The notes below the pieces were generated by a model. It was given only the letters and a program-made list of their open reading frames with translations. It had not been told where the DNA came from and ran no database searches. DNA of 64,000 nt from Nocardioides sp. GY 10113 (GTDB lineage Bacteria > Actinomycetota > Actinomycetes > Propionibacteriales > Nocardioidaceae): NCBI RefSeq assembly GCF_004919105.1, contig NZ_STGK01000009.1, forward strand, positions 124,001-188,000, read 5' to 3'. Both the position numbers and the translations under genes were made by a program. This document shows, in pieces, positions 50,870-58,716 of this stretch (its first letter is position 1; every line of letters starts with the position of its first letter).

Positions 50870-51502
50870 ATGAAGAAGGTCACCATCGCCTCTGCCCTGT
50901 CGCTCGCGGGCGCCGGCATCGCGCTGACGATGATCGGCGGCGCCGGAGGCGCCGTCCTGGCGAACCAGGTCGGCGACGCCCCGGCACCGACCGACACCGT
51001 CGAGTCCGTCGGGTACACCTACGACCTGAGCAACCCGTTCGCCAACCTGACCGACCGGGCCATCGCCTCGCTGCGCGACGCGCTGGACATCAAGGACGGC
51101 GTCGACGGCAAGGACGGCGCGCCGGGCCCGAAGGGCGACAAGGGCGACCCGGGCGACCCCGCCTCGGCGGGCATGGCGCACTGGTCGGCGGGCGGCACCG
51201 TCCCGGCCGCCAACAAGCCGTACGCGCAGGCCGACCCGACCGACCCGACCTACATGCCCGGCTACGTCGAGGTCACCGCGACCTGCCCCGGTGACAAGCT
51301 CGCCGTCGGCGGCGGCTACCAGACCAACAAGTACAAGGGCGGCGTCGTCGCCACCCTGAACAAGAACACCGCCGACGCCGTCGGCACCGCCGGCTACGGC
51401 AAGAGCTGGATCGTCGGCTACACCAACTACCTCGACACCCCCGTCAACGTCCGCACCTACGTCGTCTGCATCGACGCGGTGGAGGACGAGCCGAAGAGCT
51501 GA
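50870..51502 (+). CDS. Exported protein with a short collagen-like stretch
   Basis: The 210-aa protein starts at ATG 50870 after TTGGGGGGAA. It has a signal peptide or single anchor (VTIASALSLAGAGIALTMIG), then a region with several Gly-X-Y triplets near residues 80-100 (GVDGKDGAPGPKGDKGDPG), the collagen-like motif found in bacterial surface proteins, and a C-terminal beta domain with two Cys (TCPGDKLAVGGGYQTN and VVCIDAVED). A collagen-like stem plus a small head fits a surface trimer. A 15-bp perfect terminator hairpin follows. Confidence 0.75.
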   Translation: MKKVTIASALSLAGAGIALTMIGGAGGAVLANQVGDAPAPTDTVESVGYTYDLSNPFANLTDRAIASLRDALDIKDGVDGKDGAPGPKGDKGDPGDPASAGMAHWSAGGTVPAANKPYAQADPTDPTYMPGYVEVTATCPGDKLAVGGGYQTNKYKGGVVATLNKNTADAVGTAGYGKSWIVGYTNYLDTPVNVRTYVVCIDAVEDEPKS

Positions 51503-51520
51503 CCCGCTCCTTGGCTCGAA

Positions 51521-51554
51521 CGGCCCCGGCTGTCCTCGGGGACAGCCGGGGCCG
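51521..51554 (+). terminator. 15-bp perfect hairpin with T-run
   Basis: CGGCCCCGGCTGTCC pairs with its exact reverse complement around TCGG, and CTTTT follows nine bases later. It ends the collagen-like gene and is the clearest rho-independent terminator in the window. Confidence 0.8.
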
Positions 51555-51665
51555 CGGCACTTTTCCACAGGGATCCGGCCGAACGCCGCCGGCGCGGGAG
51601 CGATCGCGGTAGTTTCGCGACCCGCTCCCTTCGCACGACTGGCCAGGCGACTCCCAGGAGGAACC

Positions 51666-52232
51666 GTGCCGAGACGCTCGACCTGCGCTGCCCTGCTCGC
51701 CGCCCTGCTCGCCCTCGGCGCCTGCTCTGCCGACGCCGAGCCGGCACCCGCGCCTTCCCCCAGTACGCCGGCGTCGCCGACGGCCGCGAGGCCGACCATC
51801 GAGCCGGGGCCGGTGGAGCCCACGCTCCCCGAGGCCGCCCGGAAGGAGAACGCCGCCGGCGCCGAGGCGTTCGTGGCCTACTACTGGGAGGTCGCGTCAT
51901 ACGCCCAGGCCTCTGGGGACACCGACCTCCTGCGGAGTCTGCAGGCCCCCAACTGCAAGTTGTGCACCGGCGCCCGAGAGTGGATTGACGAGGTCTACTC
52001 GGCGGGCGGGCATATCCGCGGCGGTCGACACACAGTCACCGATGCGAGCGCAATGCCATTTCCTGAGCATCGCGACCGATGGATCGTGGTGGCCCAGGTG
52101 ACCGTCAAGCCAACAGTGGATCGCCGCCCCGGCCAGAGCCCGCGACGCTTTGGCGTCGACCGCGTGAGAGTGACGCACACAGTCGCTCGGAGCAACGATG
52201 GTTGGCTCATCAGTTCTTGGCGTGATGGTTAG
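51666..52232 (+). CDS. DUF6318-type lipoprotein
   Basis: The 188-aa protein has a lipobox (LLALGACSADAE; Cys20 lipidated), a Pro/Ser/Thr linker and a C-terminal domain with an EAFVAYYWEVASYA helix, the CKLCTGAREWIDEVY segment with two Cys, and GWLISSWRDG at the end. This is typical of the DUF6318 family of small actinobacterial lipoproteins. The start is GTG 51666 after AGGAGGAA. The stop overlaps the GTG of the next gene by one base (TAGTG). From about residue 80 the codon use becomes less GC-rich than at the N-terminus. Function unknown. Confidence 0.8.
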   Translation: MPRRSTCAALLAALLALGACSADAEPAPAPSPSTPASPTAARPTIEPGPVEPTLPEAARKENAAGAEAFVAYYWEVASYAQASGDTDLLRSLQAPNCKLCTGAREWIDEVYSAGGHIRGGRHTVTDASAMPFPEHRDRWIVVAQVTVKPTVDRRPGQSPRRFGVDRVRVTHTVARSNDGWLISSWRDG

Positions 52233-53032
52233 TGGCGACCTGGACGAGGCTGGTCGCGACCGGAGCCACCATCGCATTCATCAGTGCAGCACCCGCCGTC
52301 GCGGACACTGATGTACACCCCGGAGAAGGTGGCCTCATGGTCAGTGCCCACGAGCGCACAGGGGACACGGACACCAGCGGGACGGCCGCGGTGAGCGGCA
52401 GCAACCCACCGCTGTATCACGAACTGCCGGCTTGCACGGTGGGCGGAGCAACCACCTGCGACGCCCCCGCTTATTGTCCGGACGGGTCAGTTCAGATGGT
52501 CTTCTGGACGACCGATCCGGCGACCGGCGAAACCATCTCCGACGGCACCTACTGCCCGACAGACACCACGGTCGAAGATGCGCCCGCCGAGCTCACCCCC
52601 GGCCTCGTCCTCGAGGCCTTCCGCCGCCTCCCGCTCCCCGAGGCCCGGCTGATCATCGAGCCGCCCGACGGCCGCACCCTGGTCAACCTCCCCACCAACT
52701 TCTACTCCCCCGACCAGACCCTCGACCGCACCGTCACCCTCCTCGGGCGACGCGTCGACCTCCGCATCCGCGTCGCGACCTACCACTGGGACTTCGGCGA
52801 CGGCACCACCCGCGAGACCACGTCCCCCGGCGCGCCGTACCCCGCCCTCACCCTCACCCACACCTACCTCCGCGCCGCCCGGTACCGACCACGGCTCGAC
52901 GCCACCTACGCCGCCGACTACCGCGTCGACGACGGCCCCTGGCAACCCGTCGACGGCACCGTCACCATCGCCGGCACCCCCACCGCCCTCCGCGCCCTCG
53001 AGGCCACCCCGACCCTCGTCGACTACCGCTGA
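52232..53032 (+). CDS. Exported PKD-domain protein
   Basis: The 266-aa protein starts with a GTG that overlaps the stop of the DUF6318 lipoprotein gene, so translation is coupled. It has a signal peptide (LVATGATIAFISAAPAVA), a Cys-rich segment (four Cys between about residues 65 and 110), and from about 130 to the end a PKD-type beta domain with the hallmark YHWDFGDGT. PKD domains mediate protein or polysaccharide contacts outside the cell. The N-terminal third is visibly less GC-rich than the C-terminal part, which returns to the genome norm near 52570. Its partner in function is most likely the coupled lipoprotein. Confidence 0.8.
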   Translation: MATWTRLVATGATIAFISAAPAVADTDVHPGEGGLMVSAHERTGDTDTSGTAAVSGSNPPLYHELPACTVGGATTCDAPAYCPDGSVQMVFWTTDPATGETISDGTYCPTDTTVEDAPAELTPGLVLEAFRRLPLPEARLIIEPPDGRTLVNLPTNFYSPDQTLDRTVTLLGRRVDLRIRVATYHWDFGDGTTRETTSPGAPYPALTLTHTYLRAARYRPRLDATYAADYRVDDGPWQPVDGTVTIAGTPTALRALEATPTLVDYR

Positions 53033-53047
53033 CCGCTCGCGAACGCG

Positions 53048-53083
53048 CGAGGGGCGGGATCTCCGTGGAGATCCCGCCCCTCG
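53048..53083. terminator. 17-bp perfect palindrome between convergent genes
   Basis: CGAGGGGCGGGATCTCC is followed by GT and then its exact reverse complement; TCTTTCC comes after it on the plus strand. It ends the PKD gene and could act in both directions. Confidence 0.75.
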
Positions 53084-53147
53084 TCTTTCCCCGTGGGCCG
53101 TGGCAGGCCCCCGTCCGCCGGGGTCGAGGCGACGGACGTGTCAGTGG

Positions 53148-53166
53148 GGCGCCCCGTCGGGGCGCC
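53148..53166 (-). terminator. Hairpin after the LysM gene
   Basis: GGCGCCCCG and CGGGGCGCC flank a single T, six bases past the LysM stop codon on the minus strand. Confidence 0.5.
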
Positions 53167-53172
53167 GGGTGG

Positions 53173-53553
53173 TCACGCGGTGGGGACGCGCAGCTCCTGG
53201 CCGGCGTACACGCTGCTGGTGTCGAGCGCGTTGAGCTCCTGGATGCGCCGGATCATCGCGCGGACGTCGGACGAGCCGGTCTCCCGGACCGCCTCGCCAG
53301 CGATGCCCCACAGCGTGTCACCGGGGGCGACGGTGACGACCTCCACCTGCGGCGTGCCCTGCTCGCCGGTCGCGATCGATCCGGAGGCCAGCAGGATGCC
53401 GAGGCCGAAGGCGATGAGCAGGCCGACCACGAAGACCACGAGGCGACCACGGCGGGTCAGTCGGACGCCGCCCCGCGCGGGCCGGGCCGTGCGGGCGGGC
53501 CGGGCGGTCCGGGCGATGCGGGTGACGTTGGCGCTGGTGAGGGTGGTGCTCAT
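53173..53553 (-). CDS. Membrane-anchored LysM protein divergent from lexA
   Basis: The 126-aa protein has a basic Ala/Arg/Pro head (repeated TARPAR units), one membrane helix (about 38-58, VVFVVGLLIAFGLGILLA) and a C-terminal LysM domain (VVTVAPGDTLWGIAGEA to YAGQELRVP) that binds peptidoglycan. It is divergent from lexA with LexA-type boxes in the spacer. The position and plan resemble SOS-induced cell division suppressors of the YneA/DivS type, which are small membrane proteins with LysM or related parts encoded beside lexA in several Gram-positive bacteria. I infer a DNA-damage checkpoint role but it is not proven. Confidence 0.85.
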   Translation of the reverse strand: MSTTLTSANVTRIARTARPARTARPARGGVRLTRRGRLVVFVVGLLIAFGLGILLASGSIATGEQGTPQVEVVTVAPGDTLWGIAGEAVRETGSSDVRAMIRRIQELNALDTSSVYAGQELRVPTA

Positions 53554-53682
53554 CGTGACCTCCGGGGGAAGTGGCTCCGACGTTCGGAGCCTCGGGGCTA
53601 TCTGCTGTGAACTGGACTCTGCTCGGCCCCTCCGACAGAACTCCGGGAGGAGCTGCGAACCGGCCGTCGATCATCCGTTCGA

Positions 53683-53698
53683 TCGAACACATGTACGA
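53683..53698. promoter_or_regulatory. LexA (SOS) box near the LysM gene
   Basis: TCGAACACATGTACGA matches the actinobacterial SOS consensus TCGAACRNRTGTTCGA at all but one position. It lies 130 bp before the LysM start and 182 bp before lexA. Confidence 0.75.
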
Positions 53699-53793
53699 GG
53701 TTAGAGCAGGTGTTCGAACAAGGTCAAGGACTGTTCGAAACTTTGTTCGATGAGGTGCTCGAACGCCTGACGGGCGCGACACGACACGCGACT

Positions 53794-53809
53794 TCGAACA
53801 CGTGTTTGA
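53794..53809 (+). promoter_or_regulatory. LexA (SOS) box in the lexA promoter
   Basis: TCGAACACGTGTTTGA is a near-perfect SOS box. TTTGAT at its right end and TACGGT at 53829-53834 are 18 bp apart and can serve as -35 and -10, so LexA would block its own promoter. Confidence 0.85.
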
Positions 53810-53879
53810 TCGCCGGCGGCGGTCACGTTACGGTCGGACCACCAGCCCTCGCGCAGTCAGGTTCCTAGGAGGACCCCCG

Positions 53880-54611
53880 ATGACGGACAAGAGAACGGGC
53901 GCCAAGAGCGCCGTCCGCGAGCTTCCGGACGGACCACCCGACGCCACCGGGCTCACGCCGCGCCAGCAGCGGATCCTGGCGACCATCAAGGACTCCATCG
54001 AGCAGCGCGGCTACCCGCCGAGCATGCGCGAGATCGGCTCCTCCGTCGGCCTGACCAGCACCTCGAGCGTAGCGCACCAGCTGCGCATGCTGGAGGAGAA
54101 GGGCTTCCTGAAGCGGGACCCCAACCGTCCCCGCGCGATCGAGGTGTTCCTGCCCGAGGTGATGGCCGCCCGCCGTTCGATCTCGGCCGCCGACGACACC
54201 GCGATCGACGAGACCGGGATCGGCGACCTGAACCCCACGGCGACCAACGTCCCCGTCGTCGGCCGGATCGCCGCCGGTGGCCCGATCCTGGCCGAGGAGC
54301 GCATCGAGGACGTCTTCCCGCTCCCGCGGCAGCTCGTCGGCGACGGCCAGCTGTTCCTGCTCGAGGTCAGCGGCGAGTCGATGATCGAAGCAGCGATCTG
54401 CAACGGCGACTACGTCGTCATCCGCCAGCAGAGCACCGCCGAGAACGGCGAGATCGTCGCAGCGATGCTGGACGGGGAGGCCACGGTCAAGACCTTCCAG
54501 CGCAAGGACGGCAAGGTCTGGCTGATGCCGCACAACCCGGCGTTCGAGCCGATCGACGGCACCAACGCGACGATCCTCGGCAAGGTGACCGCCGTCCTGC
54601 GTCGGGTCTGA
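53880..54611 (+). CDS. lexA: SOS response repressor LexA
   Basis: The 243-aa protein has an N-terminal winged helix (about 25-88: [41 protein letters not shown]), a linker, and a C-terminal S24 peptidase domain. The self-cleavage site is Ala132-Gly133 (GRIAAGGPI), the nucleophile is Ser167 ([10 protein letters not shown]) and the general base is Lys204 (ATVKTFQ). RecA-stimulated self-cleavage releases the SOS genes. I use the ATG at 53880 with AGGAGG eight bases upstream, rather than the ATG-like frame opening at 53802, which overlaps the SOS box. It is monocistronic and ends in a 13-bp hairpin. Confidence 0.97.
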   Translation: MTDKRTGAKSAVRELPDGPPDATGLTPRQQRILATIKDSIEQRGYPPSMREIGSSVGLTSTSSVAHQLRMLEEKGFLKRDPNRPRAIEVFLPEVMAARRSISAADDTAIDETGIGDLNPTATNVPVVGRIAAGGPILAEERIEDVFPLPRQLVGDGQLFLLEVSGESMIEAAICNGDYVVIRQQSTAENGEIVAAMLDGEATVKTFQRKDGKVWLMPHNPAFEPIDGTNATILGKVTAVLRRV

Positions 54612-54615
54612 CCCC

Positions 54616-54654
54616 GCGTGTCGTCGGCCGCGCCACCCGCTGCCGACGACACGC
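54616..54654 (+). terminator. lexA terminator hairpin
   Basis: GCGTGTCGTCGGC pairs perfectly with GCCGACGACACGC around a 13-nt loop, four bases past the lexA stop codon. There is no U-tract. Confidence 0.65.
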
Positions 54655-54742
54655 CTCGGGCGACGAGGATGTGGCCGCGCCACCACCCCCTGCATAGGGT
54701 CGAGGCCGTCCCTCCTCGCCCCACTCGAAAGCCGAGCCTCTC

Positions 54743-56593
54743 GTGCGCCTTCGACGAACCGCCCTCGGCGGACTGCTGATCGCGATCTCCGGCACGCTGG
54801 TGATCGCGCCCGTGGCACCGGCGGAGGTGGCATCCGCCGTGGCGGCCGCCGACGGGGCCGATGCGGCCCCTGCCGCGCCGGACGGCCAGACAAGCCAGGA
54901 CGACCAGGGCGACCAGGGCGACCAGGGCGACCAGGGCGACCCGGGCGACCCGGGCGACCGGTCCGAGGGCCCCGCCGCCGATGCCCAGACCGAGGTCGAG
55001 CAGGCGCAGGAGGCGCTGGCGACCGTCGAGGGCCTGAAGGCCGGCGAGGCGCCCACCGATGCCCAGGGCGCGCCGGTGGACGCGACGCTGGCCCTGCAGG
55101 CCCTGGCCACCCAGGCCAGCGCCCTGCCGCGCGCGCAGCGCAAGCGGGCCGCCCGACTGCTGGCCCGCCCCGCCGGCGACGGGCCGACGGGCTACTGCAC
55201 GACCGCCCAGGTCGACTACTACGACTACGCCTGCTTCAAGCCCTCGGCCACCCCGAACCGCACGTGCAACGCCGAGGTCTGCGTGCACTGGGTCAACACC
55301 ACCGCCGCCACCCGTGCGGGCGGCATCGCCGAGGGCGACATCCCCGACAACACGAACGGCGTACCGGCCGACGACGACGGATCGGCCGGCGGCGCCTACG
55401 CGGGGGTCGCCGGCAACGGGCTCCCCGACTACGTCGACGTCGTGCTCGGCGTGATGGCCAACGTCGCGGGCACCTACCGGAACGCCGGCTACCGGCCGGT
55501 CCCCTCGGACAAGGGCTACGGCGGCTCCAACAAGACCGACATCTACCTCGCCGAGCTCAGCTCGCAGGGCCTCTACGGCTATTGCGTCCCGGATGCACCG
55601 GCGGTGATCGAGGGCGACCGGTCGGCCACCAAGCACCTGTCGACCTGGTCCTACTGCGTGCTCGACAACGACTACACCGACAGCGCCTACTCCCGGCACA
55701 CGCCGCTGGAGAACCTGCAGGTCACCGCCGCCCACGAGTTCTTCCACGCGGTGCAGTTCGGCTACGACGTCGACGCCGACGCGTGGATCCTCGAGGCGAC
55801 GGCCACCTGGGTCGAGGACGAGCTGTACGACGACGTCAACGACAACGTCACCTACCTGCGCTACGGCCCGCTGCGGCGCAACGGCCAGCCGCTGGACACC
55901 TACGACCTCTCCGGCTTCCAGTACGGCAGCTGGATCTTCTTCCGGTACCTGACCGAGCGCTTCCCCGCCGAGAAGGGCGGGCTCCCGGTGCTGGTGCGGC
56001 GGCTGTGGGAGGCGATGGCCCACAGCGGCCCCGGCCACAAGTCCCGGTACTCGGTCCAGGCGATCCGTCGCGAGCTGGTCCGCCAGGGCACGACGCTGAA
56101 CAAGGAGTTCGCGAGGTTCGCGGTCGCGAACCGCACCCCGAAGCAGTCCTACGAGGAGGGCGCGGCCAACAGGTACCCGCACGCCGGCCTGCTCAGGAGC
56201 GCCACCCTCGACCGCCGCAGGAGCAGCGTCACGAGGAAGTTCCGGCTCAACCACCTGACCGCCCGCCACCTCCGGTTCAAGGCCGGCAGCGGCGCGCAGC
56301 GGCTTCGGCTCACCGTGGACGGCACCCGCCCCGCCCAGGGCGGTGTCGCCGTGGTCAGGATCAAGCGGGTCGGGAAGCCGCCGAAGCGGATCCGGTTCAA
56401 CATCAACCCCCAGGGCCGCCGGACCAAGCGGATCGACTTCGACCGCGGCACCGTGCAGTGGGTGGAGGTGACGGTCGTCAACGCCGGCAGCCGCTACCGG
56501 TGCGACCAGGGCGAGGGGCTGACCGCCACCTGCCAGGGCGTCTCCCTCTCCGACCGGCAACCGCAGTCGGTCACCGCGACGCTGATCCGCTGA
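54743..56593 (+). CDS. Secreted zinc metalloprotease (MXAN_6640-like)
   Basis: The 616-aa protein starts at GTG 54743 with a signal peptide (LGGLLIAISGTLVIAPVAPA). Residues about 50-75 are a run of GDQ/GDP triplets encoded by 9-bp repeats, which make a collagen-like or flexible spacer. The catalytic region has the zincin motif HEFFH at residues 331-335 (TAAHEFFHAVQFG) with the third ligand Glu in ILEATATWVEDEL, the arrangement of the MXAN_6640 family of putative metalloproteases. The Cys-rich segment before it (TGYCTTAQVDYYDYACF) and the C-terminal beta domain are probably structural. It acts outside the cell. It stands between lexA and dinG and has no obvious SOS link. Confidence 0.82.
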   Translation: MRLRRTALGGLLIAISGTLVIAPVAPAEVASAVAAADGADAAPAAPDGQTSQDDQGDQGDQGDQGDPGDPGDRSEGPAADAQTEVEQAQEALATVEGLKAGEAPTDAQGAPVDATLALQALATQASALPRAQRKRAARLLARPAGDGPTGYCTTAQVDYYDYACFKPSATPNRTCNAEVCVHWVNTTAATRAGGIAEGDIPDNTNGVPADDDGSAGGAYAGVAGNGLPDYVDVVLGVMANVAGTYRNAGYRPVPSDKGYGGSNKTDIYLAELSSQGLYGYCVPDAPAVIEGDRSATKHLSTWSYCVLDNDYTDSAYSRHTPLENLQVTAAHEFFHAVQFGYDVDADAWILEATATWVEDELYDDVNDNVTYLRYGPLRRNGQPLDTYDLSGFQYGSWIFFRYLTERFPAEKGGLPVLVRRLWEAMAHSGPGHKSRYSVQAIRRELVRQGTTLNKEFARFAVANRTPKQSYEEGAANRYPHAGLLRSATLDRRRSSVTRKFRLNHLTARHLRFKAGSGAQRLRLTVDGTRPAQGGVAVVRIKRVGKPPKRIRFNINPQGRRTKRIDFDRGTVQWVEVTVVNAGSRYRCDQGEGLTATCQGVSLSDRQPQSVTATLIR

Positions 56594-56620
56594 CCCGGCC
56601 GACCGGGCCCGGCGGTCCGG

Positions 56621-58642
56621 TCAGCCGGTCTGCTCGGCCGGCGCCTCACCGGCGAGTCGGCCGAGCGCCTTGCGCACCACCGCGGGATCCGTGGTCGGCC
56701 ACATCGGCGGCAGGCTGGACGTGAGAAAGCCGCCGTACCGCGCCGTCGCGATCCGCGGGTCCAGTACGGCGACGACGCCGCGATCGGCGTGGGTCCGGAT
56801 CAGCCGGCCCGCGCCCTGGGCCAGCAACAGCGCCGCGTGGGTGGCCGCCACCTGCATGAAGCCGTTGCCGCCGGCCCGGTCGGCGGCACGCTGCCGCGCG
56901 CTCATCAGCGGGTCGTCGGGGCGCGGGAACGGGATCCGGTCGATGATCACCAGCTGGCAGGTGTCGCCGGGCACGTCGAGGCCCTGCCACAGCCCGAGCG
57001 TGCCGAACAGGCAGGTGTGCGGGTCGTCGACGAACTGGCGCGCGAGCTCGGGCAGCTGCGCGTCGCCCTGGGCCAGCGTGGTGAGGTGGGGCAGCCGGCG
57101 GCGTACCTCCTCGGCGGCCGTCTCCGCGGCGCGACGGCTCGAGAAGAGCCCGAGCGCGCGGCCGTCGGCGGCGTCCACCAGCTCCACGATCTCGTCCAGG
57201 TGGGCCTGCGCCAGGCCGTCGCGGCCCGGCTGCGGCAGGTGCTTGGCGACGTACAGGATGCCCTGCTTGCGGTAGTCGAACGGGCTGCCCACGTCCAGGC
57301 CGACCCACGGCTCCACGCCCTCGGGCGCCTTCGTGCGCGGCGACCCGGCCTCGACCCGCTCGGTGGGCTTGAGCCCGACGCCGGTGGCCACCGAGGAGAA
57401 GTCGCCGCCGAGCATCAGCGTCGCCGACGTCATCACCACGGTCTTGTCGGCCAGCAGCTTGTCGCGCATCGGCCCCCACACCTGCAGCGGCGCGACGCAG
57501 AGGCGCGGTGGCAGCCGGTCGGTGCCCTCGGTCATCCAGAGCACGTCGGCGTCGGAGCCGGCGGCCATCCGCTCGGCGGTGGCGAACAGCTCCTGCACGG
57601 CACCCTTGGCCTGGGTGAAGGCGGCGTCGGCCTCCCCGTCCTTCTGCTTCGGGAACGCCGAGACGCAGGCGCGGGCAGCGTCGCGGACCAGCGCGAGGGC
57701 GTCCGCGATCGCCTCGGGGACCGGGTCGAAGCGGCCCGGCCGCGCCTCGGCCATGGCGTCGCGCAGGGTGTCCGCGGCGTCGCCCAGGTCGGTCGCGGCG
57801 TCGCCGTCGGCGTGACGGGCCGCGCGGCGCGCGGTGCGGTCCACCTCGGCCACCCACAGCTCGTCGGTCGCCGCCTGGGTGACCCGGGCGGTCAGCTCGT
57901 GCGCCTCGTCGATCACCACCGTGTCGTACTCGGGGATCATCGGCACGCCCTCGATCGCGTCGATCGCGAGCAGCGAGTGGTTGGTGACGATCAGGTGCGA
58001 GCGGTGCGCCTTCTCCCGGGCCTGCTCGACGAAGCACTCCTGCCCGAACGGGCACTTCGCGGCGCTGAGGCACTCCCGGTGGCTGACGCTGACCTGGCGC
58101 CACTCCTTCTCGGTGTGCCGCGGCGCGGCGTCCTTCTCCCCCGAGCCGCCGTCCTCGGCCTGCTGCTCGGCCCAGGCCCGCAGCTCGAGCACCTTCTTGC
58201 CCATCGACCCCTCGGGCAGCTGGATCAGCTCGCCCTGGTCGTCGGGGGCTCCCTCGCGGACCCGGTGCAGGCAGGCGTAGTTGGAGCGCCCCTTGAGCAC
58301 GGCGAAGGAGGTGTCCACGCCGGGCACGGTGCCGATCGCGTCGATCAGCCGCGGCAGGTCCCGCTCGACCAGCTGGTGCTGGAGCGCCAGCGTGGCGGTG
58401 GCGACCACCACCCGGTCGTCGTGCAGCAGCGCCGGGACCAGGTAGCCCAGCGACTTGCCGGTGCCGGTGCCCGCCTGGATCAGCAGGTGCCGCCGGTCGG
58501 CCATCGACGAGGCGACCGCCTCCGCCATCGCCACCTGGCCGTCGCGCTGCTGGCCGCCGAGGGCGCCGACCGCTGTCGCCAGCGTGTCGCGGACCGGGCT
58601 GCTGGCCGAGGAGCGGGGGGAGGCGGCGGGCTCAGCGGACAC
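56621..58642 (-). CDS. dinG: ATP-dependent DNA helicase, DinG/XPD type
   Basis: The 673-aa protein is a superfamily 2 helicase of the XPD/DinG type. The Walker A motif AGTGTGKS is near residue 57, the DEAH box is in TVVIDEAHELTARV, and the later helicase motifs include VVMTSATLMLGGDF, GRALGLFSSRRAAE, GTLGLWQGLDVPG and the RLIRTHADRG segment. Four Cys (YACLHR, ECLSAAKCPFGQEC) match the iron-sulphur cluster of this family. DinG unwinds DNA forks and R-loops in a 5' to 3' direction. No SOS box is visible upstream although the gene is SOS-induced in other bacteria. It is followed by hflX in the same direction upstream. Confidence 0.95.
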   Translation of the reverse strand: MSAEPAASPRSSASSPVRDTLATAVGALGGQQRDGQVAMAEAVASSMADRRHLLIQAGTGTGKSLGYLVPALLHDDRVVVATATLALQHQLVERDLPRLIDAIGTVPGVDTSFAVLKGRSNYACLHRVREGAPDDQGELIQLPEGSMGKKVLELRAWAEQQAEDGGSGEKDAAPRHTEKEWRQVSVSHRECLSAAKCPFGQECFVEQAREKAHRSHLIVTNHSLLAIDAIEGVPMIPEYDTVVIDEAHELTARVTQAATDELWVAEVDRTARRAARHADGDAATDLGDAADTLRDAMAEARPGRFDPVPEAIADALALVRDAARACVSAFPKQKDGEADAAFTQAKGAVQELFATAERMAAGSDADVLWMTEGTDRLPPRLCVAPLQVWGPMRDKLLADKTVVMTSATLMLGGDFSSVATGVGLKPTERVEAGSPRTKAPEGVEPWVGLDVGSPFDYRKQGILYVAKHLPQPGRDGLAQAHLDEIVELVDAADGRALGLFSSRRAAETAAEEVRRRLPHLTTLAQGDAQLPELARQFVDDPHTCLFGTLGLWQGLDVPGDTCQLVIIDRIPFPRPDDPLMSARQRAADRAGGNGFMQVAATHAALLLAQGAGRLIRTHADRGVVAVLDPRIATARYGGFLTSSLPPMWPTTDPAVVRKALGRLAGEAPAEQTG

Positions 58643-58716
58643 CCGAGAACCCTAGCCGCGCGGTCCGACCGCGCCGCATCGACGCTCCACAGGCGCCCGC
58701 TCGATCGGGGACCGGC

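Larger units (their letters stand above)
53554..53879. other. Divergent LysM-lexA regulatory spacer
   Basis: The 326-bp spacer holds no gene. It is rich in GTTC/GAAC half-sites: LexA boxes at 53683-53698 and 53794-53809, a 10-bp palindrome TGTTCGAACA at 53711-53720, and further single TGTTCGA sites at 53732 and 53744. The local sequence is less GC-rich than average, as expected for a regulatory region. Confidence 0.7.
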
